A DNA stretch of 64,000 nucleotides from the NCBI RefSeq assembly GCF_010731595.1, contig NZ_AP022582.1, forward strand, positions 558,001 through 622,000, given 5' to 3'. A program made the translations under genes and the position numbers. This document shows positions 10,716 to 19,299 of this stretch, piece after piece; positions within the stretch are counted from its first letter, which is position 1, and each line of letters starts with the position of its first letter. Below the pieces are notes generated by a model, which had not been told where the DNA came from, did not search any database, and worked only from the letters and a program-made list of their open reading frames with translations. Source of the DNA: Mycobacterium seoulense. GTDB taxonomy: Bacteria; Actinomycetota; Actinomycetes; Mycobacteriales; Mycobacteriaceae.

Positions 10716-13700
10716 GCGCGACCGTGCTGGTCGCCAACCGCGGCGAGATCGCGCTCCGAATCATCCGCACGACAACAGAATTGGGGATGCGAACGGTCGC
10801 GGTCTACGCCGAGGACGATGCCGAGAGCCCCCACGTGCACGCCGCCGACGAGGCGATCGGCCTCGCGGGTGCCGGGCCGCGGGCCTACCTGGACCAGCCC
10901 GCGATGCTGGCCGCGGCCAAGAGCTCCGGCGCGGAGCTGATCCACCCGGGTTACGGATTCCTCAGTGAGAACGCCGAATTCGCCCGCGCCTGCGCCGGTG
11001 CCGGGTATACGTTCGTGGGGCCGGACGCCGACGCGCTCGAGCTGGTGGGCAACAAGTCCGCCGCCCGCCGCGCCGCCGTCGCCGCCGGGGTGCCGGTGTT
11101 GCCCGCGACCGACGGGCCGAGCAGCGTCGCCGACATCGAGGCGTTCTTCGCCGCCCACGGCGGCGCCGTCATCATCAAGGCACTCGCCGGCGGGGGCGGG
11201 CGGGGAATGCGCGCGGTGCGCGGCGCCGGGGAGATCGGCGACGCCTACCGACGGTGCGCCGCGGAGGCGCAATCGGGCTTCGGCGACCCCGCCCTGTACG
11301 CCGAGGCGCTGCTCGACGGCGCGCGGCACATCGAGGTCCAGGTCGTCGCCGCCCCGGCCGGGCACCAGACCCGCGCACTCGCGCTCGGCGACCGCGACTG
11401 CAGCATCCAGCGGCGCTACCAGAAGCTCGTCGAAATCGCGCCCGCCCAGGGGCTTTCCGACGGTCTGCGGCGCGACCTGCACCAGGCGGCGGCCCGGCTG
11501 TGCGCGCGGGTCGGCATGCGCGGGCTGGCCACGGTCGAATTCCTGGTCACCGGTGAGGATTTCGTGTTCCTGGAAGTCAACCCGCGAATACAGGTGGAGC
11601 ACACGGTCACCGAGGAGACGACCGGGTTCGATCTGGTGGCCATCCAGCTGGCGATCGCCGGGGGCGCCTCCTACTACCAGCTCGGGCTGCCGGCCGGAAT
11701 CGCCTCCGACGGCAACGAAGTCATCGGTGAGCCCGCCGCGCATCGCGGCATCGCGATCGAGGTCCGGGTCAACATGGAGACTTTCGGCCCGGACCTGTCC
11801 GTCGTGCCCGCCGCCGGCGCGCTCACCGCGTTCTCGCCGCCGAGCGGGCCGGGGATCCGCGTCGACACGTACGGCCGGGCCGGGCTGGTCGTCAACCCGC
11901 AATACGACTCGCTGCTGGCGAAGCTCGTCGCCCACGTGCACGCGTCGTCGCCGCACGCGGCGGTACGCAAGGTGCGCACGGCCCTCGCCGAGTTCGGCAT
12001 CGAGGGCGTCCGCACCAACGTCGAATTCCTGCGCGAGCTGCTGCGTGACCCCGCCGTGGAATCCGGTTGCGTGAGCACGGGTTTCCTCGACGCGAAGCTG
12101 CCCGAGCTGGCGGCGGCGGTGTCGTCGCACCAGCACGACGTCCGCGCCGCACCGGTCGAGCTCTACCCCGGCGAGGACGTGCTGCGGGCGCAGTTGGCCG
12201 GCACCGTGGTCGAGGTGGTGCCCGAGGGCGCCGAATACCCGGCGGGCTGCCAGCTCGTCGTCCTCGAGGCGATGAAGATGCAGCATGTGCTCGTCGCACC
12301 GGATGCGCTGCGGACCGTTCGCGGTCTGGTGGCCCCCGGGCAGGTCGTCGGAACCGGCGACCCGTTGCTGGTCTTCACCCGCACGGGCACCGCCGCCGGT
12401 GGCGACTCAGCCACGGCCGCAACGGATCTCGACCGTCCGCGCGCCGACCTCGACGAGGTGCGCAGACGGCGCCTGTTCACCCTGGACGAGGGGCGCGAGG
12501 CCGCCGTGGCCAAGCGGCACAGCCAAGGTCGCCGCACCGCGCGGGAGAACATCGCCGATCTGATCGATCCCGGTAGCTTCGTCGAATACGGCGCGCTGGC
12601 GATCGCCGCACAGCGCAGCCGGCGCTCGGAAGAAGACCTGATCGCCAACACACCGGCGGACGGCCTGGTGGCCGGCCTGGCCACGATCGGAGCGGATCGC
12701 TTCGGGCGGGCCGCGGCCGAGGCGGTCGTGGTGTCCTACGACTACACCGTCCTGGCCGGCACGCAGGGCATGCGCAACCATGCCAAGACCGACCGCGCGT
12801 TCGACCTCGCCGCCCGACGGCGGCTGCCGGTGGTGCTGTTCGCGGAGGGCGGCGGTGGCAGGCCGGGCGACACCGACGTCGGCGGCGCCGCGGGGCTGGA
12901 CGTGCCGACCTTCCGGATGCTGGCCGCGCTGAGCGGCCGGGTGCCGTTGATATCGATCGTTTCCGGCAGGTGCTTCGCCGGCAACGCCGCGCTGGCCGGG
13001 GTGTGCGACGTGATCATCGCGACGCCCGACGCCAACATCGGGATGGGCGGGCCGGCCATGATCGAGGGCGGCGGGCTCGGGGTGTACCCGCCGGAGGCGA
13101 TCGGGCCGATCGGCGTGCAGCGGCGCAACGGCGTCGTCAGCCTGGTGGCCCGCGACGAGGCGCACGCGGTCTCGCTGGCCAAGCGTTATCTGTCGTATTT
13201 TCAGGGCGCCCTGGACGACTGGGCGGCGCCGGATCCGCGGCTGGCCCGGCATGTGGTGCCGCAGAACCGGTTACGCGCGTATGACGTCCACCGGGCGATC
13301 GCGGCGATCGTCGACACCGGGTCGGTGCTGGAGCTGCGGCCGGACTACGGCGTCGGCATCGTCACCGCGCTGGTCCGCGTCGAGGGGGCGGCGTACGGGC
13401 TGATCGCCAACAGCACCCACCACCTCGGCGGCGCCATCGACGCCGAGGCCGCAGACAAGGCCGGCGACTTCCTCGCCCTGTGCGAGTCGTTTCGGCTGCC
13501 GGTGATCTCGCTGTGCGACACCCCCGGCTTCATGGTCGGGCCCGACGCGGAGAAGGAAGCGGCGGTGCGGCGGTTCGGGCGGATGTTCGTCCTGGGCGCG
13601 CGGCTGACCGTCCCGCTCGGAATGATCATCCTGCGCAAGGGATACGGGCTCGGCGCGATGGCGATGGCCGGCGGTTCCTTCCGCGCCCCGCAGTTCACCA

Positions 13701-13951
13701 TCGCCTGGCCCACCGGCGAGATCGGCGGGATGGGGCTCGAAGGCGCGGTGCGCCTCGGGTTCAGCAAGGAGCTGGCGGCCGAGGGCGACCCCGTCAAGCG
13801 CCAGGAGCTGTTCGACAAGCTGGTGGCGGCGGCCTACGAGCACGGCAAGGCGCTGCGGTCGGCCACCACGTTCGAGCTTGACGACGTCATCGACCCCGCG
13901 GACTCCCGGGCCTGGATCGCCAGGCTCCGGGAGCCACGCAGATCGAACTGA
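10712..13951 (+). CDS. Single-chain multidomain acyl-CoA carboxylase (LCC type)
   Basis: A 1079-residue biotin enzyme that has both half-reactions on one chain. The order is biotin carboxylase (1-450; ANRGEIALRI, ATP-grasp loop ALAGGGGRGM at about 155-164, EVNPRIQVEHTVTEE), a linker domain, BCCP with biotinyl lysine K522 in EAMKMQH, and a carboxyltransferase (about 570-1079; GGAAGLDVP, RCFAGNAAL, ANIGMGGPAMIEGGG, then a second crotonase-like half with DTPGFMVGPDAE). It carboxylates acyl-CoA at the alpha carbon using ATP and bicarbonate. The arrangement matches the hexameric long-chain acyl-CoA carboxylase described from M. avium subsp. paratuberculosis; other mycobacterial ACCs are split (AccA/AccD/AccE). 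The ATG overlaps the ligase stop (ATGA). Confidence 0.93.
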   Translation: MSATVLVANRGEIALRIIRTTTELGMRTVAVYAEDDAESPHVHAADEAIGLAGAGPRAYLDQPAMLAAAKSSGAELIHPGYGFLSENAEFARACAGAGYTFVGPDADALELVGNKSAARRAAVAAGVPVLPATDGPSSVADIEAFFAAHGGAVIIKALAGGGGRGMRAVRGAGEIGDAYRRCAAEAQSGFGDPALYAEALLDGARHIEVQVVAAPAGHQTRALALGDRDCSIQRRYQKLVEIAPAQGLSDGLRRDLHQAAARLCARVGMRGLATVEFLVTGEDFVFLEVNPRIQVEHTVTEETTGFDLVAIQLAIAGGASYYQLGLPAGIASDGNEVIGEPAAHRGIAIEVRVNMETFGPDLSVVPAAGALTAFSPPSGPGIRVDTYGRAGLVVNPQYDSLLAKLVAHVHASSPHAAVRKVRTALAEFGIEGVRTNVEFLRELLRDPAVESGCVSTGFLDAKLPELAAAVSSHQHDVRAAPVELYPGEDVLRAQLAGTVVEVVPEGAEYPAGCQLVVLEAMKMQHVLVAPDALRTVRGLVAPGQVVGTGDPLLVFTRTGTAAGGDSATAATDLDRPRADLDEVRRRRLFTLDEGREAAVAKRHSQGRRTARENIADLIDPGSFVEYGALAIAAQRSRRSEEDLIANTPADGLVAGLATIGADRFGRAAAEAVVVSYDYTVLAGTQGMRNHAKTDRAFDLAARRRLPVVLFAEGGGGRPGDTDVGGAAGLDVPTFRMLAALSGRVPLISIVSGRCFAGNAALAGVCDVIIATPDANIGMGGPAMIEGGGLGVYPPEAIGPIGVQRRNGVVSLVARDEAHAVSLAKRYLSYFQGALDDWAAPDPRLARHVVPQNRLRAYDVHRAIAAIVDTGSVLELRPDYGVGIVTALVRVEGAAYGLIANSTHHLGGAIDAEAADKAGDFLALCESFRLPVISLCDTPGFMVGPDAEKEAAVRRFGRMFVLGARLTVPLGMIILRKGYGLGAMAMAGGSFRAPQFTIAWPTGEIGGMGLEGAVRLGFSKELAAEGDPVKRQELFDKLVAAAYEHGKALRSATTFELDDVIDPADSRAWIARLREPRRSN

Positions 13952-13962
13952 TCAGGGACCGA

Positions 13963-14310
13963 TCAGGCGTGGCCGGAACCGCAGCCGACGCCGGGCAGGC
14001 AGCCCTGGCCGCCCGGCACGCCGCCGGGACCGGCGAACTGTCCGCCGGAGCCGCAGCCGACGCCCGGGACGCAGCCCTGGCCGCCGGGACCGCCGCCGGG
14101 GCCGTTGAACTGGCCGCCCGAACCGCAGTTGCCGTTGGCGTCACAACCACCGCCGCCCGGGTCGTCCTTGAACACCACGTGCGTGGGCGCCGCGGACGGG
14201 GCGGGCGCGGGACCAACAGAATCGGTGATGGCGATCGGCGCAACCACGATTGCCGCGGCCGCAGCCCCGCCCATCACCAGTCTTTTCGTGAGGGTTAATT
14301 TCGAGGACAT
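13963..14310 (-). CDS. Small exported Gly/Cys-rich repeat protein
   Basis: A protein of about 115 residues. The N-terminus (KLTLTKRLVMGGAAAAAIVV, then APIAITDSVG) looks like a signal peptide. The mature part, after a Pro/Ala linker, consists of a repeated unit of about 27 residues: C-x4-C or C-x4-G-C, GSGGQF, then a GPGG-x-PGGQ segment, occurring two full times plus a terminal CLPGVGCGSGHA. Cysteine pairs C-x4/5-C recur three times, suggesting disulfides or metal binding. In-frame starts exist at 14346 and 14367 (GTG) and no ribosome binding site decides between them. It is unrelated in strand to the carboxylase and SDR on either side. Function unknown. Confidence 0.6.
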   Translation of the reverse strand: MSSKLTLTKRLVMGGAAAAAIVVAPIAITDSVGPAPAPSAAPTHVVFKDDPGGGGCDANGNCGSGGQFNGPGGGPGGQGCVPGVGCGSGGQFAGPGGVPGGQGCLPGVGCGSGHA

Positions 14311-14400
14311 GCGTTTCGCATACCACGCACGGACAGGTGTAAACATCCATCTAGCGAAACGGGACACCGCTGGCTATCGCGCGACGGAAGGCGCATCACG

Positions 14401-15177
14401 ATGACCTCACTGGATCTGACCGGCCGAACCGCGATCGTCACCGGCGCCTCGCGCGGGATCGGGCTCGCGATCGCCCAGCAGCTGGCGGGCGCCGGGGCCA
14501 ACGTGGTGCTCACCGCGCGCAAGCAGGAGGCCGCCGACGAGGCCGCCGCCCAGGTCGACGGCAACGCCCTCGGCGTCGGCGCGCACGCGGTCGACGAGGA
14601 CGCCGCCCGGCGGTGCGTGGACCTCACGCTGGAGCGTTTCGGCAGCGCCGACATCCTGATCAACAACGCGGGCACCAACCCCGCCTACGGTCCGCTGATC
14701 GACCAGGACCACGCCCGATTCACCAAGATCTTCGACGTCAACTTGTGGGCCCCGCTGCTGTGGACCTCGCTCGTCGTCAAGGCGTGGATGGGCGAACACG
14801 GCGGCGCGATCGTCAACACCGCCTCCATCGGCGGCCTGCACCAGTCACCGGCCATGGGGATGTACAACGCCACCAAGGCCGCGCTGATCCACGTCACCAA
14901 GCAGCTGGCGCTCGAGCTCTCGCCCCGCGTCCGCGTCAACGCCATCGCCCCCGGCGTGGTGCGCACCCGGCTGGCCGAGGCGCTGTGGAAGGACCACGAG
15001 GATCCGCTCGCGGCCTCGATCGCGCTCGGTCGCATCGGGGAGCCCGCCGACGTGGCCGGCGCCGTGGCCTTCCTGGTTTCCGACGCCGCGAGCTGGATCA
15101 CCGGCGAGACGATGGTCATCGACGGCGGCCTGCTGCTCGGTGCCGCCCAGGGCTTCCAGACTCGACCGCAGGGCTAG
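14401..15177 (+). CDS. Short-chain dehydrogenase/reductase (FabG-like)
   Basis: A 258-residue classical SDR: cofactor motif TGASRGIG (about 18-25), the structural NNAG motif, active-site serine in VNTASIGG and catalytic Y155-x3-K159 (MYNATKAAL). C-terminal GGLLLG follows the usual substrate loop. It reduces 3-oxoacyl or oxidises 3-hydroxyacyl thioesters, or acts on another hydroxyl. The locus corresponds to fabG5/Rv2766c of M. tuberculosis by synteny. It is followed after two bases by the acyl-CoA dehydrogenase pair, so it probably supplies a beta-oxidation step on the same acyl chain. Confidence 0.88.
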   Translation: MTSLDLTGRTAIVTGASRGIGLAIAQQLAGAGANVVLTARKQEAADEAAAQVDGNALGVGAHAVDEDAARRCVDLTLERFGSADILINNAGTNPAYGPLIDQDHARFTKIFDVNLWAPLLWTSLVVKAWMGEHGGAIVNTASIGGLHQSPAMGMYNATKAALIHVTKQLALELSPRVRVNAIAPGVVRTRLAEALWKDHEDPLAASIALGRIGEPADVAGAVAFLVSDAASWITGETMVIDGGLLLGAAQGFQTRPQG

Positions 15178-15179
15178 CC

Positions 15180-16373
15180 GTGAGCTCCGACGATCTGGCG
15201 GCCGGCCTCGAGGCGCGGGTGCAGGCGCTGCTGGACGACCACGACCCCGCCACCACCGAGCCGCGGGAATTCCTCGGCGCCCAGTACGACGCGGGCCTGG
15301 CCTGGGTGTACCTGCCGCAGGGCTTCGGCGGGCTGGGCCTGCCGCGCAAGGCCCAGGAACTCGTCGACGCAAAGCTGGCCGCCGCGGGGGCGCCCGTGGG
15401 CGGCACCGCCAAGAATTTCATCGGAATGGGGATGGCGGCCCCCACCATCGCGGCCTTCGGGACCGACGAACAGAAGCGAAAGTTCTTGCGCCCCTTGTTC
15501 ACCGGTGAGCAGGTCTATTGCCAGTTGTTCAGCGAGCCCGGCGCGGGCTCCGACCTGGCCGGGCTGGCCACCCGCGCGGTGCGCGACGGCGACGACTGGA
15601 TCGTCAACGGGCAGAAGGTGTGGACCTCGATGGCCCAGCACGCGCAGATGGCCATCCTGGTCGCCCGCACCGACCCGACGGTGCCCAAACACTTTGGCCT
15701 GACGTACTTCCTGTGCGACATGACGCAGCCGGGCGTCGACGTGCGCCCCCTGCGTCAGATCACCGGCGAGGCCGAATTCAACGAGGTGTTCCTCACCGAC
15801 GTGCGGGTGCCCGACGCGAACCGGCTCGGCCCGGTCGGCGGCGGCTGGCGGGTCGCGACCACCACGCTCAACAACGAGCGCGTCGCCATCGGCACCCGCG
15901 CCGGAACTCCGCGCGAGGGCGGAATCATCGGCAAGGTCACCAAGGCGTGGCGGGACGAGCCGCGGCTGCGCGACCCGGCGATGCACGACGAGCTGATGAA
16001 ACTGTGGGTCGACGCCGAGGTCCTTCGGCTGGCCGGTGAGCGGCTGCGCCAGCAGGCCCAGGCCGGTCAGCCCGGCCCGGAAGGCGCGGGCATGAAAGTG
16101 GCCTTCGCCCGCCTCGCGCAAGCCATCTCGGGGTTCGACATCGAGCTGCACGCCGAGTCGGGGCTGCGCTACGACGACTGGACCATGCGCCGGACCGAAG
16201 TCGTCGATCTGATCGGACGCGAGCCCGGCTATCGCTACCTACGCGCCCGCGGCAATTCCATCGAGGGTGGCACCTCGGAGATCCTGCGCAACACCATCTC
16301 CGAGCGGATCCTGGGCCTGCCGGGTGAGCATCGCGTCGACAAAGACGTCGCGTGGAAGGACCTGAACCGGTGA
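15180..16373 (+). CDS. Acyl-CoA dehydrogenase, putative catalytic subunit
   Basis: A 397-residue FAD-dependent dehydrogenase of the FadE type: N-terminal helical domain, beta domain with QLFSEPGAGSDLAGL and VNGQKVWTSMAQHA, and C-terminal helical domain ending in SIEGGTSEILRNTISERILGL. The Glu in IEGGT lies where the catalytic base of many acyl-CoA dehydrogenases lies. The GTG start is two bases after the SDR stop and fits operon organisation. The stop overlaps the GTG of the next dehydrogenase by four bases, which indicates translational coupling and an alpha/beta complex like the mycobacterial steroid-type FadE pairs. Substrate is unknown. Confidence 0.88.
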   Translation: MSSDDLAAGLEARVQALLDDHDPATTEPREFLGAQYDAGLAWVYLPQGFGGLGLPRKAQELVDAKLAAAGAPVGGTAKNFIGMGMAAPTIAAFGTDEQKRKFLRPLFTGEQVYCQLFSEPGAGSDLAGLATRAVRDGDDWIVNGQKVWTSMAQHAQMAILVARTDPTVPKHFGLTYFLCDMTQPGVDVRPLRQITGEAEFNEVFLTDVRVPDANRLGPVGGGWRVATTTLNNERVAIGTRAGTPREGGIIGKVTKAWRDEPRLRDPAMHDELMKLWVDAEVLRLAGERLRQQAQAGQPGPEGAGMKVAFARLAQAISGFDIELHAESGLRYDDWTMRRTEVVDLIGREPGYRYLRARGNSIEGGTSEILRNTISERILGLPGEHRVDKDVAWKDLNR

Positions 16374-17461
16374 GCGACCTGCTCTACTCCGACACCGAGG
16401 AGGCGCTGCGGGACAGCGTCCGGCATCTGTTCGCCGACCGCTGCCCGCCCGAATCGGTGGCACACGCCTATGACCCCGAACCACGGGACTTTTCGGGCGT
16501 TTGGCGGACCCTGGCCGGCGAGCTGGGAGTGGCCGGGCTGCTGGTTCCCGAATCCCTCGGCGGAGCGGGCGCAAGCGCGCGCGAGGCCGCGGTCGTCATG
16601 GAGGAGATCGGCCGGGCCGTCGCGCCGGTGCCGTTCCTGTCCAGCGCGGTGCTTGCCACGGTCGCGCTACTGCGTGCCGGCGACACCGAGACCGTGTCCG
16701 CGCTGGCCCGCGGCGAACTGACCGCCGCGTTGGCGGTGGCGCTGCCGACCGCGCCCGGCGATCCGGTCGCGGCGGTGACCCGCGGCGCCGACGGGCTGAG
16801 CGGATCGGTCACCAGCGTCGCCGGTGCCGCCGAGGCCGACGTGCTGGTGGTGCCGGTCGCCGGCCCGGACGGACTCGAGCTGCACACCGTGCCGCGCACC
16901 GCGGCCGGTGTGGAGGTGTCGCCGCTGCTGGCGCTGGACATGACGAGACCCCTTGCCGACGTCAGGTTTTCGGGTGCGGAATCGGCATACGTCGGGCCGG
17001 CGGACGGACCGGTCGGCGAGGCGCTGCGCACCGGGGCCGCCCTGCTCGCCTCCGAGCAACTCGGCGTCGCCCAGTGGTGTTTCGAGACCACGCTCGATTA
17101 CGCCAAGCAGCGCAAGCAATTCGGCCGCGCGATCGGCTCCTACCAGGCGATCAAACACCGGCTGGCCGACCTGTGGTTCGAGGTCGGCGCCGCGACGGCG
17201 GCCGCCCGCTACGCCGCCGACACCTGCGCCCGCGACGACGTGGACTCGACCGTCGCGGCGGCCCTGGCCCAGGCGTATTGCAGCGGCACCGCCGTGCACG
17301 CGGCCGAGGAGTGCGTACAGCTGCACGGCGGCATCGGCATGACGTGGGAGTATCCCGCGCACCTGTACCTCAAGCGGGCCAAGAGCGACCAGTTGATCTT
17401 CGGCACCGCCTACCGTCACCGCGCCCGGCTGGCCGAACTGGTGGACCTGCCGCCGAATTAG
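16370..17461 (+). CDS. Acyl-CoA dehydrogenase, putative partner subunit
   Basis: A 363-residue protein with the acyl-CoA dehydrogenase fold: helical N-terminus (EEALRDSVRHLFADR), a divergent beta domain lacking the usual EPGAGSD-type motif, and the helical C-terminus with the FAD-contacting RKQFGRAIGSYQAIKHRLAD and the QLHGGIGMTWEYPAHLYLKRA stretch. It ends in DQLIFGTAYRHRARL without the E-G-G-T catalytic segment seen in its partner. This asymmetry is the one reported for heterotetrameric FadE pairs in mycobacteria, so I infer a heteromer with the preceding gene. The GTG start overlaps the upstream stop (GTGA). Confidence 0.85.
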   Translation: MSDLLYSDTEEALRDSVRHLFADRCPPESVAHAYDPEPRDFSGVWRTLAGELGVAGLLVPESLGGAGASAREAAVVMEEIGRAVAPVPFLSSAVLATVALLRAGDTETVSALARGELTAALAVALPTAPGDPVAAVTRGADGLSGSVTSVAGAAEADVLVVPVAGPDGLELHTVPRTAAGVEVSPLLALDMTRPLADVRFSGAESAYVGPADGPVGEALRTGAALLASEQLGVAQWCFETTLDYAKQRKQFGRAIGSYQAIKHRLADLWFEVGAATAAARYAADTCARDDVDSTVAAALAQAYCSGTAVHAAEECVQLHGGIGMTWEYPAHLYLKRAKSDQLIFGTAYRHRARLAELVDLPPN

Positions 17462-17524
17462 GTGCGCATTGCTTCTCAGCTCCGCGGTCGGCCCGTTGCG
17501 GCGAGACCGCTGCCGCAGAGCGGG

Positions 17525-18274
17525 TTAGCGCGGTAACGCGGAAGCGAAGACCTCGCTCATGGCCTGCCAGTGCCGTTCGGCCGCTGCCGGATCGTACGGC
17601 GCATTGTCCGGAACCGCGAACCCGTGGCCCGCCGGATACCACTCGATGGTGTGGCGCACGCCGGCCGCCGTCAGCGCCTTTTCGAGCTGCTCGGCGTGGT
17701 CGCGCGTGAAGGACGCGTCGTCCTTGGCGCCACCCACGTACACCGTGGCGCTCATCCGGTCGGCGAGCAGGTGTGGGCTGTCCGCGGTGTCGGTCACCAG
17801 GCCGCCGCCGTGGAACGACGCCGCGGCGGCGACGCGCTCGGGCACCCGGCCGGCGACGATCAGCGACGTGCGCCCGCCCATGCAGTAGCCGCACACGCCG
17901 AAACGATCCCCGCAGACCTCGGGGCGGGCCGCCAGGTAGTCGAAGAACGCGGCGGCGTCGCTGGCCATCTTGTCCGGCGTGACGCTGCCGATCATGCCGA
18001 ACAGCCGCTTGCGTTCCCGCTCGTCACCGAACACGGTGGCCATGTCGAACGGCGCCCAATCGCCGCTGCGGTAGTACACGTCGGGAAGCAGCACGGTGTA
18101 GCCGTATCCGGCCAACTTGGCCGCCATGTTCTCGAACGTGTCGCGCACCCCGCCGGCGTCGGGGTACATGACCACGCCGGGCCACGGGACCTGGGCTTGC
18201 GGACCGTCGGGGGTGAACAAGTGGACGGTGCAGGTTCCGTCTGCGGTGGTGATGGTGTCGATGATGTTCGGCAT
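17525..18274 (-). CDS. Dienelactone hydrolase family protein
   Basis: A 249-residue cytoplasmic alpha/beta hydrolase at the Rv2765 position next to thyA. The nucleophile is the Cys in GVCGYCMGG, the typical G-x-C-x-G elbow of dienelactone hydrolases; the acid and histidine are compatible with GAKDDASF and the C-terminal YPAGHGFA. It would hydrolyse lactones or esters. It is convergent with the second acyl-CoA dehydrogenase and divergent from thyA, from which it is separated by the 57-bp repeats. The physiological substrate is unknown. Confidence 0.88.
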   Translation of the reverse strand: MPNIIDTITTADGTCTVHLFTPDGPQAQVPWPGVVMYPDAGGVRDTFENMAAKLAGYGYTVLLPDVYYRSGDWAPFDMATVFGDERERKRLFGMIGSVTPDKMASDAAAFFDYLAARPEVCGDRFGVCGYCMGGRTSLIVAGRVPERVAAAASFHGGGLVTDTADSPHLLADRMSATVYVGGAKDDASFTRDHAEQLEKALTAAGVRHTIEWYPAGHGFAVPDNAPYDPAAAERHWQAMSEVFASALPR

Positions 18275-18314
18275 GGCACCCGTTCTACTCTGTGCGCCCA
18301 GAGCGGGATTTATT

Positions 18315-18475
18315 GGCGTCGACCCGCCGCGCCCGGCTTCGCCGCGCTTGCGATCGCCGCTGAATATTTTGGGCGTCGACCCGCCGCGCCCGGCTTCGCC
18401 GCGCTTGCGATCGCCGCTGAATATTTTGGGCGGCGACCCGCCGCGCCCGGCTTCGCCGCGCTTGCGATCGCCGCT
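18315..18475. repeat. 57-bp tandem repeat, nearly three copies, upstream of thyA
   Basis: Copies begin at 18315, 18372 and 18429. Copies 1 and 2 are identical over 57 bases; copy 3 has one substitution (GGCGGC for GGCGTC) and stops after GATCGCCGCT, lacking the AATATTTT tail. Each unit contains a short CGGC-TTC-GCCG stem and the palindrome GCGATCGC. The AT-rich AATATTTT spacers are the only low-GC bases in the area. Period 57 is a multiple of three, so the array stays open in frame. It ends 11 bases before the thyA start. Confidence 0.95.
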
Positions 18476-18486
18476 AAGCTGGCCGC

Positions 18487-19299
18487 GTGCCGATCGCAGT
18501 GCCGATTTCGACGCCCTACGAGGACCTGCTGCGCCTGGTGCTCGAGCGGGGCACGGCCAAATCCGACCGCACCGGCACCGGCACCCGCAGTCTGTTCGGC
18601 CAGCAGTTGCGCTACGACCTGTCGGCCGGCTTCCCGCTGATCACCACCAAGAAGGTGCATCTGAAGTCGGTCGTCTACGAGTTGCTGTGGTTCTTGCGCG
18701 GCGACTCCAACGTCGCCTGGCTGCACGAGCACGGTGTCACCATCTGGGACGAATGGGCAAGTGACACAGGCGATCTCGGACCGATCTACGGTGTGCAGTG
18801 GCGATCCTGGCCGACGCCGACGGGCGAACACGTCGACCAGATCAGTGCGGCGCTGGACTTGCTGCGCACCGACCCGAACTCCCGGCGCATCATCGTTTCG
18901 GCGTGGAACGTCGGGGAGATCCCGCAGATGGCGCTGCCGCCGTGCCACGCGTTCTTCCAGTTCTACGTGGCCGACGGGCGGCTGAGCTGCCAGCTGTATC
19001 AGCGCAGCGCCGACCTGTTCCTCGGGGTGCCGTTCAACATCGCCAGCTACGCGCTGCTCACCCACATGATGGCCGCCCAGGCCGGTCTGGCGGTCGGTGA
19101 GTTCGTCTGGACGGGCGGCGACTGCCACATCTACGACAACCACGTCGAGCAGGTGCGCACCCAGCTCAGCCGCGAGCCACGGCCCTACCCGGAACTGGCA
19201 CTGGCGCAGCGGGATTCGATCTTCGACTACACCTACGACGACATCGTGGTGAAGAATTACGACCCGCACCCGGCGATCAAAGCCCCCGTCGCTGTATGA
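18487..19299 (+). CDS. thyA: Thymidylate synthase (folate-dependent)
   Basis: A 270-residue enzyme that methylates dUMP to dTMP with methylenetetrahydrofolate. The catalytic cysteine is C153 in [11 protein letters not shown], followed by the dUMP-binding [30 protein letters not shown] and the conserved C-terminal KAPVAV are present. The GTG start lies just after the tandem repeat and is a few residues longer than the usual 263-residue form; a shorter start is possible. The stop overlaps the start of dfrA by four bases, giving the classical thyA-dfrA pair. A second synthase, thyX, is encoded 5 kb away. Confidence 0.97.
   Translation: MPIAVPISTPYEDLLRLVLERGTAKSDRTGTGTRSLFGQQLRYDLSAGFPLITTKKVHLKSVVYELLWFLRGDSNVAWLHEHGVTIWDEWASDTGDLGPIYGVQWRSWPTPTGEHVDQISAALDLLRTDPNSRRIIVSAWNVGEIPQMALPPCHAFFQFYVADGRLSCQLYQRSADLFLGVPFNIASYALLTHMMAAQAGLAVGEFVWTGGDCHIYDNHVEQVRTQLSREPRPYPELALAQRDSIFDYTYDDIVVKNYDPHPAIKAPVAV

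Noticed and set aside
10103..12286. Minus-strand 727-residue frame opposite the carboxylase
   Set aside because: Shadow of the strong ligase and carboxylase frames; no recognisable motifs.
18315..18475. Protein-coding frame through the 57-bp repeats
   Set aside because: The frame stays open only because the period is a multiple of three; no start or ribosome binding site.
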